64,000 nucleotides of DNA, taken from NCBI GenBank assembly GCA_027946365.1, contig JAPEUQ010000003.1:2914001-2978000 (forward strand), given 5' to 3'. Shown piece after piece: positions 22,291-33,533 of the stretch (positions are counted from its first letter, which is position 1; every line of letters starts with the position of its first letter). A program made the translations under genes and the position numbers. The notes beneath the pieces were generated by a model that saw nothing but the letters and a program-made list of their open reading frames with translations, ran no database searches and had not been told where the DNA came from. The DNA is from Kalmusia sp. IMI 367209. Taxonomy: Eukaryota > Ascomycota > Dothideomycetes > Pleosporales > Didymosphaeriaceae.

Positions 22291-25200
22291 TCATTCCAAC
22301 CAATCACTTTTAAGACCCTCCAACCATCCCGCATTGACCTCCAGCTCCTCTTTCTCCGCATTCCATGCCGCTGCTCTCTCCTTCAGCTCTTCCGAGACTG
22401 GCAAAACTTTCAAAAACTGGTGATCCTTATTACACTTTCTCCATGGAAGCTCACCTTTCTTGACCTGCTCAATACATACCTCGCAGAACGTGGTGTCGTA
22501 ACAGCTGGTGCAGTACCAAACCTCTTTACTGTCATTCTGCGAGTTGCCGCTAGTGCTGCTCTGGTGAAAGCTTCGAATAGAGCATATCCCGTCGCAGCTA
22601 TAATTAAAGCTCGGGAATCCCTTTCCTAGAATTCGATCGATAGCAAGGGGGTAGGTAAGGCCCAAACCGTACGGTACGTTGGCTGCGATGGCGTTATCGA
22701 AATCGCCCGCTGCAATGAGCGCCTTGGTCAAGTAATAGTACGCCTCAAGGTCGTTGCCCGGGTCGTCGTCGCGGAGCATGTCAATGCCTTCGAGCATCGT
22801 TGGCCTAAGACAAGCTTTCCAATTTTTTTCCTCCTCGCCCATCTCACGCCAGTAACATGCTAGAAGCAGCGAAGCAGAATTGATCTTGTACGTATCACTG
22901 GATTCGTCCGCAATAGCCATCGCGTGGAGCTTGTCCACGAATACTTTCGGCTCTGAACCATCGGCGTGTGCTTGCCGCGCTTTCTCGGCGTATATACAAG
23001 CGAGAAGCTCCTCGATAATACCGCGAGATTCTTCAAATTTGGCACGAACCTCTTCGCCCAGGTTGTCACTAAAGCTACGCGCAGCAATACGCTCGAGCAA
23101 CTCCTGCGCGGCGTCGCTAGTTGGGTAAAAGCTATACATGAACTGCGCGAACCACACCGTCCCCCATGGGAACGTTTCCATGTGCTGTTTGGAGGCTAAA
23201 AATTCGTCAATACAAGGCTGCATAACCTGCACTGCATCACCGTGCAGCCAGAGTGGAATCCCGATCTCCTGTTGAAGCGCACAACAAAGGCCCATGAACT
23301 CGGGCATGGCGATACCCATAGGCAATCGTGATATATCCACCAAAATCTCATGCAAACGATCGTACCGTTTCAAAGCAAATAGTGCTAAGATATATGTCAT
23401 CACCATTGCAAATTCGCCCGAGTTGAGTTCCTTGGGTACTGGATCATAGCTCTCGCCTGCCCATTTAGCGACGGCTTCGTCGTCATCCCTCTCCAGCATC
23501 CAAGCCATGACGTTGCTCTTCAACCGAAGTCTCATGACTTTCAGGCTTTTGGGGATATTCTCCATCGCTTTTTCCAAGGACTTTTTTGCGTCGTCAAAAT
23601 TTTCTTCCTGCCAGCACCAGCCGAGACCTGCATGGGCATACCAGCAGTTGGGGTCAATCTCAAGTGCTTTGATGAAAAGTTCCGCGCTACGGGTGGGTTG
23701 GTCGGAATTATACATTAGCCAACCGTGCGCGCAATACCAATATTGTGTCTTTTCGAAGTCGAAACTATCACACAACTTTTCGTAGATGGCCTCGTCGAAT
23801 TCCGGATCCTTGTAAGAGAATAGTCGACTCAGGTTCAGGGACTCCACACCCCTTGAGCCAGTATCATCCAACCCAATCCATGCCCACAGGATCCACAAGA
23901 AAAATCTAACACTATGTTGGCTCTCGAAGAGAAGATCATCGGGACCTGATCTTTCTAACCATAGTCTGGCAGCCGTTTTCGCTAGAGGTCGAAAAAGCTC
24001 CTTGTTAGATTCCTTCGATTTCTGAATCCACTCCCACTGTTCACTTGAATAATCTTCTTGATTAGCAACCGTAAACCAATGATTCCTAATCATGGATGCG
24101 AAAGTGGGGTTTTTGATAAAGTGCAGCATTGTCCCATAGTAATGGTAGTTCCCCATGCCTCTAACCAACCCATTGAGAGCCACCGGATCCGTGAAGAGAT
24201 TGACAAAAGTCTTCACGACCTCGACCTTCTCGGAGCCTGTAAGGCCCAATTTATCTGCCGACTTTAGGTGCTCGATCCAGGCTCGACAAGAGTAACCGAT
24301 AAAGTCTGGTTTTTCTACTCTATCAATATAATTTGTACCGAATTCTATGATCCGCTTCATGCAAATGTCTGCCATGTGGAGGTCAGCTAGTCTGGGGTCG
24401 ATGTAGACTGGAACGGAACCAGTGTGAGCATCCAGATTGAATATGCGCGACTGAACCAGGAAATCTCGGATACTGGCATGTGTAAATCGGACACGGGTTT
24501 CCCTCCATCTCTTCAGAGTGTCTTTGCTAATCTCTTGGATCGTTTCCAGTTTTTCGTCAAAACCTCTTTCCGAACGATCATCTGCGCCGTCATCGCCCGC
24601 TTCTTCGTCAGAGATCTGATCAATATCAAAGTCGTCGTCATCCTCAATTTCATCCACCTTTTCAGTTACTTTAAGGTCTGCAATAGAATCAGATTGAGAT
24701 CCCCCTGGGTCTTTTAGCTTGCTGCTTCCACTTAATTTAAAGATGGAGGCGAATTTCCCTCGCAAGCGCGCTTCCAAAGCATCGTACCTAGTTCCAATCA
24801 GCCCTTATTTCACATACATATGCATGTAAGTAGTGTATTATATGACTTACGCCTCACCAGTGCGGACCTTCATTATGGCATAGAGCTGATTAATGGTAAT
24901 CTCCGATTTTGCAAATGCGACCCAAAGCAACAACTCATTCAAATCACCCTTATCCACATCTTCGTTGAGCGTCAACTTTTCGAACACATGAGCAATCATA
25001 GCATCGAGCTGCGGTGGTGCCTCCTCGATGGCTTCGAAAACTACATGCTTGCGCTCCTTGTCTTGGATTTGATCCATGATAAGTACCACCTTGAAGAACA
25101 TACCATCTGCTTTGTCTAGAACTTTCTCGCGAATGGCGCGGGCAAGCTTTGCCGCAGCTTTCTTATCGCGGAGCTGCTTTGTTTGTTTTACAACGAGGAT

Positions 25201-26667
25201 GTCCGATAAGCGCTTCTTGATGTACTGCGCTATATCGCCCTCGTTTCGATTCCCAACCTCCACCTTGACCATAATGCGGCTAAATTTAGGCTCGAGGAAT
25301 TCGGACAACTCTGGACGACTGAAGAGCGCGAAAGACAAGCGACCCTCCAAGTTCTGACCGCTCATATCTTCTAGAAGTGAGAAGAGCTCTTTGAGTAATG
25401 ATCGCGGTGCCTCGTCCAAACCATCAAGAACTATGACCACTTCGTTGGACAGACTTCTGTCTTGTTTGTAGAAGTTTAGGAAAAGATTTTTCCACAGCAG
25501 CCGCGGAGTTGCGACGGAGTCCGGTTTGGAGAGAACGTTTGCTGCAAATACTCTGAAAATCTTATCATTCTGAGCAATTTGGTATGCCAAAGTCTTTAGC
25601 AGATCTAAAGGGTCCTTCAAAGGGTCATCTTCTCTTGTGAAGAAATACGCCACGGAAGTCCGATTTGGGTGCTTTGGATCCTGGGGATATTTGTCTCTTA
25701 AGTACCTGATAAGTTTGGAAGAGAGGCAAGATTTCCCGGTGCCAGGTCCGCCGAATACCCAGAGAAGAGGCGGTTGTTTCTCGTTCCAGCGCTTGACATT
25801 ACTGTCTTCGAGTAGCCAGTCACCGGTTTTCTCGATTGTACTCTCGGCATACTCATTGTAGATGATCACATTCTTTTGGTACGCCGGAGTGAGCAAGTTA
25901 TCGTTCAATAGCGCCTTTACCTCCGCGGACTTCGTAGTAGTGGAGAGATCATCCAGTTTCTTTTGAATGTCCTCAGTAGCATCCAGGGTTTGTTTTGTGG
26001 TGTTGCCGATATCGTCAGTTTTCTGCTCGATCCTTTGCGTCGTTGCGTAAGAGATGGCATGGACCAATGCGTGTTCGTCCTCGAACAATTTCCCAAGTCT
26101 ATCGAACGATGCTTTGACCTCATCGTCTTGCCCGAGAAATAGTACAGCCGCATATTTTTTGAAGCGACCACTCTTCATCACAGTCTCGGCACGTGCAAGG
26201 ATTTCCAGCAAACACGTCAAGATTGCGATGACCTTGGTCCGTAGATGCTCATTCATGCTTCCGTCAACATACTGCTCGAGCCGTTCTGTGAAGCCTCTGA
26301 GCTTCTCAAATAATTCCTCGATCCAATCGTAGCTCTCCGAAACTCCGCCAGCTGCCTGAACAAGAAACACGACAGCGCCAAATACAGTGGAAGCAGGCGC
26401 AAAAGGCGTTAGCGAGAGGGCACTCTGAGCGATATCAGAGAGAGCGATAAAGGGCTTGACGGATTTGGTCAAGACATTTCTAAATCTGGCTCTTTTGTTC
26501 CTGAAAGCACTGAATTTCGTCGACTCTTTCTCAATTTGGTTGAAGAGGTCATCAATATTGTGCAGGCCGAGCAGGAGTTTCTTATCTTCGGGGGTTCTGT
26601 TGGTCGTGCCCATATATCTGTCAACCGCCTCCTCCCAGAGTTGCTCGAAGTTGACCTCGTCGGACAT
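22291..26667 (-). CDS. Fungal NLR-like STAND protein: Goodbye-like, NACHT, TPR-like, ZZ-like finger
   Basis: Minus-strand exons 26667-24851 and 24787-22291, 1437 residues; the 63-nt intron has a GTAAGT donor and a CTAG acceptor and gives RTGEAYDALEARLRGKF. The N-terminus (about 1-120) has FEQLWEEAVDRYMG and FGAVVFLVQAAGGVS, as in fungal STAND Goodbye-type domains. NACHT follows with Walker A GGPGTGKS at residues 306-313 and Walker B VVIVLDGLDEA at about 410-420. VRFTHASIRDFLVQ marks the winged-helix end. A helical TPR-like half follows (WCYAHGWLMYNSDQ, NCWYAHAGLGWCWQEENFDDA). The last 110 residues carry a Cys/His cluster (CDGIC, WYCTSCYDTTFCEVC, CNKDH) like a ZZ finger. Such proteins act in nonself recognition or programmed cell death in fungi; the role here is inferred. 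Confidence 0.88.
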
Positions 26668-28275
26668 TTCTTACCAGGAAATTTATCGACTACTCGCGGA
26701 AGTAGTGCGAGATGTCTATCTTATAAATTCATTTGCAGCCTTACAGACCGCGCTGAAACGACGTTGGGGCCGAAAGCGCGGGGCCGGGACCAGGCAGTAA
26801 TATGGATGACAACCGAGCCAATTACTGTGCTATGGTGGGGTGGCCCACTTCCACATTAGGAGTATCTCGCTCTGCACAACCCCTTCTTTTCAATCTGCAA
26901 CCACGCTTATTATAAATTAAACTCCTCTAGGCTAAATGAATTATAGCGTTGTGAAACTGTATACCCTTTTAGCTTCTTGACGAGTAAAATAAGCTATTTA
27001 CGCTTATCCTAAACCTTCTATGGTACTCTTTGTAGTGGGGAAATTCGGAGATTTCTGAAAACATTGCGACATTAAAGTCTAGAGGCATCAGCGGCGTTGG
27101 CTTGTCCTTTGTACGCGAGACCAAGCTAGATGATACTGCGAAAATATCAAGTTCTGGCAACAAAGATTGTTAGTTGAAGAGTCGGGTTGCCTTAAAGATT
27201 GTTACAATTGCCTGAGCCGATTCTAGCGACCGAATCGCAGTGAATCGCACTGAAGCAGAAAAAGCCACTGTGAAAGCCATGGAAGAGTTCAAATTCGGCT
27301 ATCAACAAGACCCAGTCATCATCATAGCTGACGAATAGCTTGAAGCCACTCTAGGGTGGCCATCCTAGAAGAGGGGTGTCAACGTTAGGTCAGACGCCGA
27401 GTACTCTCTCTATCAGCCTGCCATCGACTTCGTCACGCTGGTACGTTACTTCGCTCAGAATCATGCAGATAATCGCTGACGTGATCAGGAGGCAATGGCT
27501 GTATTCAATATACACGGGAGCGCTCTTGTATTTTATACCTTTGAAATGTAAGAGTGTCTATTATCTTTGAAAACATGTCGATTGGGTTCATTAAATGTAC
27601 TCGAAGTCCGCATTCGAAACGCTCAAGTCACACCTGCAAACCGCTAGCTCGAGAGGTTACATCACTGGTATCAAGTTCGTCCGCGGTGCTTATATATTTG
27701 TCGAGCTCGATTGAGCCAACGTCGTACAAGATAGCAAAGCCGCGACTGATAGGCCTATTATGATGCTGCTGGGATGCTTTTGCATAGGCTATACACTACA
27801 AATCACGAAGACCTGAAGCCTTGGATGGCTGAGGTCATGCTTGCAACACATAATATTCAAAGTGTTGACAAGGCGTTTTCGTTGTATCGAGAACAACAGA
27901 GCGAGACGGGTGAAAGCCAACAGTTCTAGAAATTTGTCTTCGCACAGCTGATAGGAATGGCCGACGAGATCTGGATGAAGCTTACAAGCCACTACAAAGT
28001 TCACGGCTCGATCGTATCGACTTCTGTTACAGAAGTGAAGGCTTCGCATCAGCATGATAGTGGCGTAAGCATTTGCAAGTACACTGTTTGCGGTTTGCTC
28101 GAAGACCGTCTGTTGTACATGTTGTGAAGAGCAGAGGAAGCTCAAGATGCTTTTGCAAAGATTTGAATGACAGCTAGGTTGATGCTGAAGGAGATTGATA
28201 ACCGTCTGACTTTCTAGCGGTCAAATAAAAAATGATTTAGGTCATAGCACCAAGAGAGAATCTCCTCGAGTATTA
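26668..28275. other. Gene-poor spacer upstream of the NLR-like gene
   Basis: A+T-leaning 1.6 kb with no recognisable gene. The longest ORF (28145-27789, minus, 118 codons) has no family signature. A short imperfect direct repeat of GAATCGCA/GTGAATCGCACTG lies near 27230-27250. It could be a decayed gene or element; I cannot tell. Confidence 0.5.
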
Positions 28276-29407
28276 CTATTGTGGATCAATGACATAACTG
28301 TCAGGAGTCGAATTAGTTAGATCTCTCAAGGTCTTATTCTTCGAAACCTCATCACTCCAACGCTTCCTCGGTAGTTCAAACGTTGAAGTAATGCGACCGT
28401 ACGATTGTCCTCCGAGCTGAGCTACAGGTCGCAGCGTTTCCAAATTGATGTGGCTAACAGCTGCATTCGTAGCATCTTCCCTCACCCAGAATCTTGTAGC
28501 CTTGATCAACACTACACCAGCAACGCTCTTCCCATCCTTTGAATGGTCACCGAATTCTTTGATATCTTCCACCTTCCCTTCAATTGAGAAGACCGACTCT
28601 GATACCCTCGAAGGACGTACGGTAGAAGTTGGCGCTTCATGAAGTCCAGAAATATCCCATTCAGACACGCCATACGGAGCGTCCAGGGATGTTGCATTGA
28701 CTGCCTCAATCATAGTCTCAGAGACAGTGTTGATTACACATTCTCCTGTGTCTTTCAAATTCTGATAAGTGTCCTTGACTCGACCAGTGCGCGCAGAAAG
28801 ACCGACAACGAACATGGGCGGATCATGGTCTACAATTTGGAAATAGCTCATCGGCGCGAGATTTTTGGCACCGTCTTTGGACACGGTACTGATAAATCCA
28901 ATCGGTCTTGGTGCGATACCGGATATTAGAAGCCGATAGTTGTTGATCATTGGCCGATCCGGCGCATAAGGATCAACCTCCACATGTGAACTGGCTGGGT
29001 TATAATCTTGCATACCATCACCATACTTCCAATCGGGATGAGGATGTTTAGTAACTTCGATGGGTAACCTAGAGTGATCAAAATCAGGACGCGCCGACTG
29101 AATTTCATCGAATCCCTCGACATTCTCTACAATTTGGGGGTTCTGCTCTGTGGTAGGGGCATTTAGTCCAAGATCCGGGCTGGCGACAGACGATAGATCT
29201 CGACTTGGTGATGAAACGGAGGGCAATTGTCTGTCTCACTGATAAGTATTGATAGCCACACAACGGAAATGCTTGTGTCCTTCACCTGCTGAGTTCGTTG
29301 GCGATTCCAAAAATTGGCATAACAACAACTGGCAATGGTCTTGATTTAGGATAAAGTATCCTGGGTAAGCCAGAAATTGCTCTCCGTTGTAGTGTAGGTA
29401 TGAACAT
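28276..29407 (-). CDS. Flavin reductase-like FMN-binding protein with likely mitochondrial leader
   Basis: Minus-strand exons 29407-29286 and 29230-28276, 358 residues. Exon 1 encodes an Arg-rich, acid-free N-terminus (MFIPTLQRRAISGLPRILYP) that looks like a mitochondrial presequence. The 55-nt intron (GTGAAG donor, CAG acceptor) joins IANELSRQLPSVS. The core from about residue 130 is the split-barrel flavin reductase-like domain: DRPMINNYRLLISGIAPRPIGFISTVS, NLAPMSYFQIVDHDPPMFVVGLS, DTGECVINTVSE. The C-terminal part has RFWVREDATN and PVAQLGGQSYGR. Members bind FMN and reduce flavin or act as small oxidoreductases; the substrate is unknown. ATG 29482 is an alternative longer start. Confidence 0.85.
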
Positions 29408-30227
29408 TAGTATAAGCTCCGGGCGTGATTCAAGCAGGAACTTAAAAGCTATTCCTTTTGAGGTGCAGGCGACAGTGAACATATAACATTCGTGTTGCAC
29501 GCCCTACGGAATGTCTAGACTTGTAGATCCTCTTGAATTCGCTTACGTGCGGGAATTATCGGCCCAACGTTATCATATCATTCAAGCAAACAACATGCTG
29601 ACAAATAATCGATGATAGCGATATCGGCTATCATTCTAGTCTCAGCATGCGATCTCGGCTCGGTCGTCAATTTTGCTACACCTATCCATACACTCTCTAG
29701 TCGGCCTCATGCACTAACATATCGTCTTTCGTAAGGTTTCTCCCGCGAAAGCTAATCCTTATGTGGTTTTGTTATGATCCGCCGTCACCCTTTGCCCCAT
29801 ACCATACTAGTGACCTACACTCATTTGGACAAGATTCGGAACATTGTCTACTAACCAAGGTGAAAGAAGACCCCAAAAAGTATGAGTTCAAATGACGGTA
29901 AATGGTGATGCTGAAGATCTTGGAGCGTGCATCCATACGTGAAACTCCAGTGTTGCAGCTTGAAGTCCGAGTGTCAAAATTTCATGATGCAGGGGAAGAT
30001 TGCCCCAAGGCATGCTTTTGAAAGTAGGGTCCCTCATCAATTCGATGGGATCATCATGTCTAGCCTCCAATTTGCTATTCACCATCCTATTGTAATTTAC
30101 GAGCTAAAGAGAGGCATTCAAATTAGGCCTCATGCATTGGTGGTACACGCAATTGTTCAATCGCGTGCGATCTCGGCCCAACGTGGAACGACGTTAATGA
30201 CAAAAGATGACAGCAAGAATTATCCGA
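29408..30227. other. Intergenic region between flavin reductase and Zn2Cys6 gene
   Basis: Upstream of the flavin reductase-like gene and 3' of the regulator, both minus strand. No gene seen. Confidence 0.5.
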
Positions 30228-31388
30228 TCAAATGCATGCGACTGTGAATTCCATGGCAGCCTTCTTAGCCAACTGCATCTGCCCTGCCAGCTCGGTCCAC
30301 CTCTTCCACATAGCGTTCTGTACCATCTCTTTGAAATTGTTTTCATCACAGCCCAGATCCAAGGTGCAAATATTACAATGCAGCGCATCTCGTGGTAGTA
30401 TTGCAACATCAAGCCCACTTAAAAGCTCATTACTTTGGGTATGGCTGATACCAATCGCAATAGCATCGCGTAGTTGCTCGCATAGATTCGTACACAGCAA
30501 CAGTATCAGCATGAAATGCGTAGCGTACGCAGTCATCGGTGCTTCATTGGCCCCAGAAGTCTTCCAAAGATCGGAGGGAACGTACGAGCCAACATGAATG
30601 GCAGGCATGCTTAGAGTTATGCTTCCTGAGATGTTTGCGTGGGGATTTTCTGTACAGATTCGCATCTTCTCAAAGAGGTTCTCGTAGATGTCAACTAGGC
30701 GATAGTAACAAGATAGACAGAGGAGGACGGTGGCTTGGTCGATAGAATGAGTACCAAGCTGTTTGAGTATAGCGGTAAAATGTCTAGTCAGAGTAAAGAT
30801 TTGATCCAGAGCGACCACCTTGGAACCAAAAGGCGTTGTTGATGGTGGCACTTCAAAAAGCGTGGAGAGACTTGTGTGGTGGTCTATGAGTTTGACGTTC
30901 AGATCGGCTAGGTCGCGCAAGACGTCACCTGCGTTTGGGAACAGAGCGTCATATGGAACAGAGGCGCATCTACTTTTCCAGATCGGAGGCTGAATTCCAT
31001 CTAAAGGAGAATTGGCCAGGTCGTCAAATCCAAGTAAGTCGCAGTCTGGAAGAGCAAGTGGCTCATGTTGCAAGGATATCAAGGGATCCGCCCAGACATC
31101 CGCGACACGCGTAGCGCCCGGTGCGTCTAATTTCGGAACGCTACCTTCGACTCTTGACGGTACATTCGCTAGAATCCCGGTGTTCAAATCGGTATCTCCG
31201 GGTTTTTTTCTTGCCCTTCCGCGAGCTGTACGAGGGCTGTAAACGCACAAGGAGCCGAACTTGGCGCAGCGGAGACACGCATCAACTTCTGGGGGCTTCA
31301 AACAGCGAAGTTTTTGCGCATGGCAGCGATCGCAGGCGTCCCGAAGCCGAGGAGATGATAGCAATTCCCGAGTGTGTGAGCGAACCAT
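30228..31388 (-). CDS. Zn(II)2Cys6 transcription factor
   Basis: Single exon, 386 residues from ATG 31388. The zinc binuclear cluster is at the N-terminus with Cys at 19, 22, 29, 38, 41 and 48 (CDRCHAQKLRC and CLRCAKFGSLC), followed by a basic stretch RGRARKK. The remaining 300 residues are helical, without the long fungal-TF middle homology region. The short length and the late Cys-containing segment (CNICTLDLGC) resemble AflR-type regulators of secondary metabolism. No metabolite cluster backbone gene is in the window, so the target is open; the adjacent flavin reductase-like gene on the same strand is a possible target. Confidence 0.9.
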   Translation of the reverse strand: MVRSHTRELLSSPRLRDACDRCHAQKLRCLKPPEVDACLRCAKFGSLCVYSPRTARGRARKKPGDTDLNTGILANVPSRVEGSVPKLDAPGATRVADVWADPLISLQHEPLALPDCDLLGFDDLANSPLDGIQPPIWKSRCASVPYDALFPNAGDVLRDLADLNVKLIDHHTSLSTLFEVPPSTTPFGSKVVALDQIFTLTRHFTAILKQLGTHSIDQATVLLCLSCYYRLVDIYENLFEKMRICTENPHANISGSITLSMPAIHVGSYVPSDLWKTSGANEAPMTAYATHFMLILLLCTNLCEQLRDAIAIGISHTQSNELLSGLDVAILPRDALHCNICTLDLGCDENNFKEMVQNAMWKRWTELAGQMQLAKKAAMEFTVACI

Positions 31389-33533
31389 GGCAGGGTTGTG
31401 TTGTGGTCGTGGAGGAAGGACGACGTGGCGCCTGCCGAAGTTCCTCCCGTTCGGCGTTTCGTACGGCGTTTACATACCAAGTGATAGGGTGTCCGTCGTC
31501 GATCGCCAGCCATACATGGAATCCCAGCTGTAATGTCTTCCTTTACTTTCCGATATCATCCAGTATGTTCCTTGATCAGCTTCTTCGCTCAGCATTGGAA
31601 TTAAACTTGCAGTCTTTGTCTTCAGGGCTAAGCCTATCTATCTGCAGACATTTTATACTAGCGTTCTCCTCATCGTATACCTGCACCCCCAGCTTTCATC
31701 AAGACGTTACGAGTTCATACTCGCAAAAACTGCTTCATGTTTCAATATACATATATTATTCAGTTTTTGCAGGACCTAGGCAAAGAAAAAGACAAAATAC
31801 CAGTGCATCATAATGTCTAATCTAACCCCCTCATCCGTTTACAACAAATGCATATGTCAGACAAACGGTAGCAAATGGCGCTATGGGCTAATATGTTAGC
31901 TTCCCTAAGATATTCCACTATACACGTGATGCAAGCATTCACATATTAGCTACCGATGTAGAAACTCGAGATTAAAAAGAAGCCTTGGAGCCTGGCCTTC
32001 AGTGCACTTTCGTTGCACGTCCTATTGACTGAAGCGCTTATTTCAGCCTACGAGCTTAATGAAGACACAGTTGAAGTTTAATATGAATACAAGAAGTAAT
32101 GTTGGTAAGTATACTAAGAAGGAGCCAAAGGTATGTTAGATAGAAGACAGGGATGATAATATGCTATATGGTGAATGAGGGAAAATTTTTTAAGAGAGAA
32201 AAAGGTGGAGGAGGCCCTGCTGTAGTAGTGGCAGAGCCCGCTACTGGACGAGTGGGTGGATCCAAGCTTGCGGGTCAAAATGGAGTATGTTGAAAGCACT
32301 TATGAAACTCGTGCTGAAGCTAATACGAATACCTCTGTATAAACCGCCTTGATAACGACAGTACGACAGTATCAAGAGAGGATCATTCGAAAGGCTTGCC
32401 CGTTTGTGAATACGGAAATCCGCCTTCCTTACGTTGATGAATGTTTTCTCCATTTTGCAACTCCATCGACTGGCAAGTTCTGCCGCTAATAAAGAGGCAT
32501 CATTAATCTCATACAGCGCTAGTAATAGGATTTAGGCTCTCTGTTGCCACGACTCAAAAATCCCTTCGGATATCCATCTTCGTCACAAGCAACATGCGGC
32601 ATCAGAGATGACATCGTCAATAATGATGCAAATTGTGAAACCCCCGCTGAGATCTTTTCTCACTGGAACACATATGAGGAGCGAGATCTTAGTAGACGAC
32701 GACGTGGTGGAGCTGGACGCAAACGACAACAAGTGTGCCACGTCCGCACCAAGCCTCTACCAGCATAGATACCAATAGGTACTCCTTACAAATCAGCCCG
32801 CCCAGAGAATTAAACACTGCCTCGCTTCCCGGCCTCAAGACAGCTCGGTATGATCGAAAAGATCGAGCTATATCAAGCTTCATTTAGATACAACACCACA
32901 AGCCCACGGCATGAACACACTTCCGTCCGAAGACCCCGACGCAATCACCCCTGCGCCTCCAAGGTCTCTCCTTCCCTCTTCACCTACGCCTCCCAATGAT
33001 TTCAAAGAGAATGTACCCACGCAAACAGTGCGAAAGGCAGACATCCTCTACAGAGAAAGACATGTGAGGACAACACGCTCGCAGGCTCATGTGAGGAAGA
33101 ATTGTTTTCTCAAGAGGCTGTGGAGGAAGATCAGGAGAAGCAAGGCCCGAGCACGAGATGCTGACTGCCGTTAGTGGATCTTTCAGGATCCCAGGAGTCA
33201 TGCTTCAGGAGGGGTTTGGCGCAACATCATGGGCGTTGTGCGTCACATGATAGGACTGTCGTCGGGTAAGCAGAACAGAAATTCATACGAAACATGCGTG
33301 GAATCTGAACACCATGCCGGCAGCGATACAACTATGAATGACATCAAATCTCTCGTATTTTCATTCACGTAGCAGTGAAACCATACAAAATTTTCTTCCG
33401 GGGGCAACGCCGAGTGAATGAATGCAAAGCCGCCAAGACAAAAACACACATAGAAGTCATCAATTGAACGCTCATATCATATTTACAGTCGAACATAAAC
33501 GAGTGGGTATCAGGTCCCAAAGCCCAACCGGGT
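31389..33533. other. 2.1-kb intergenic spacer
   Basis: Upstream of the Zn2Cys6 gene and 3' of MET5. Mostly A+T-leaning with no recognisable gene. A possible small ORF at 32911-33174 is listed separately. Confidence 0.5.
32911..33174 (+). CDS. Possible small hypothetical protein
   Basis: ATG to stop, 87 codons. A Pro-rich acidic half (MNTLPSEDPDAITPAPPRSL) is followed by a very basic half (RLWRKIRRSKARARDADC). No family recognised, no leader. Kept only because it is an ATG-started ORF with smooth composition in a large gap; it may be chance. Confidence 0.2.
   Translation: MNTLPSEDPDAITPAPPRSLLPSSPTPPNDFKENVPTQTVRKADILYRERHVRTTRSQAHVRKNCFLKRLWRKIRRSKARARDADCR

Noticed and set aside
31121..31813. 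230-codon plus-strand ORF overlapping the 5' end of the Zn2Cys6 gene
   Set aside because: Low-complexity Arg/Ser content, antisense to the Cys6 domain, no family signature.
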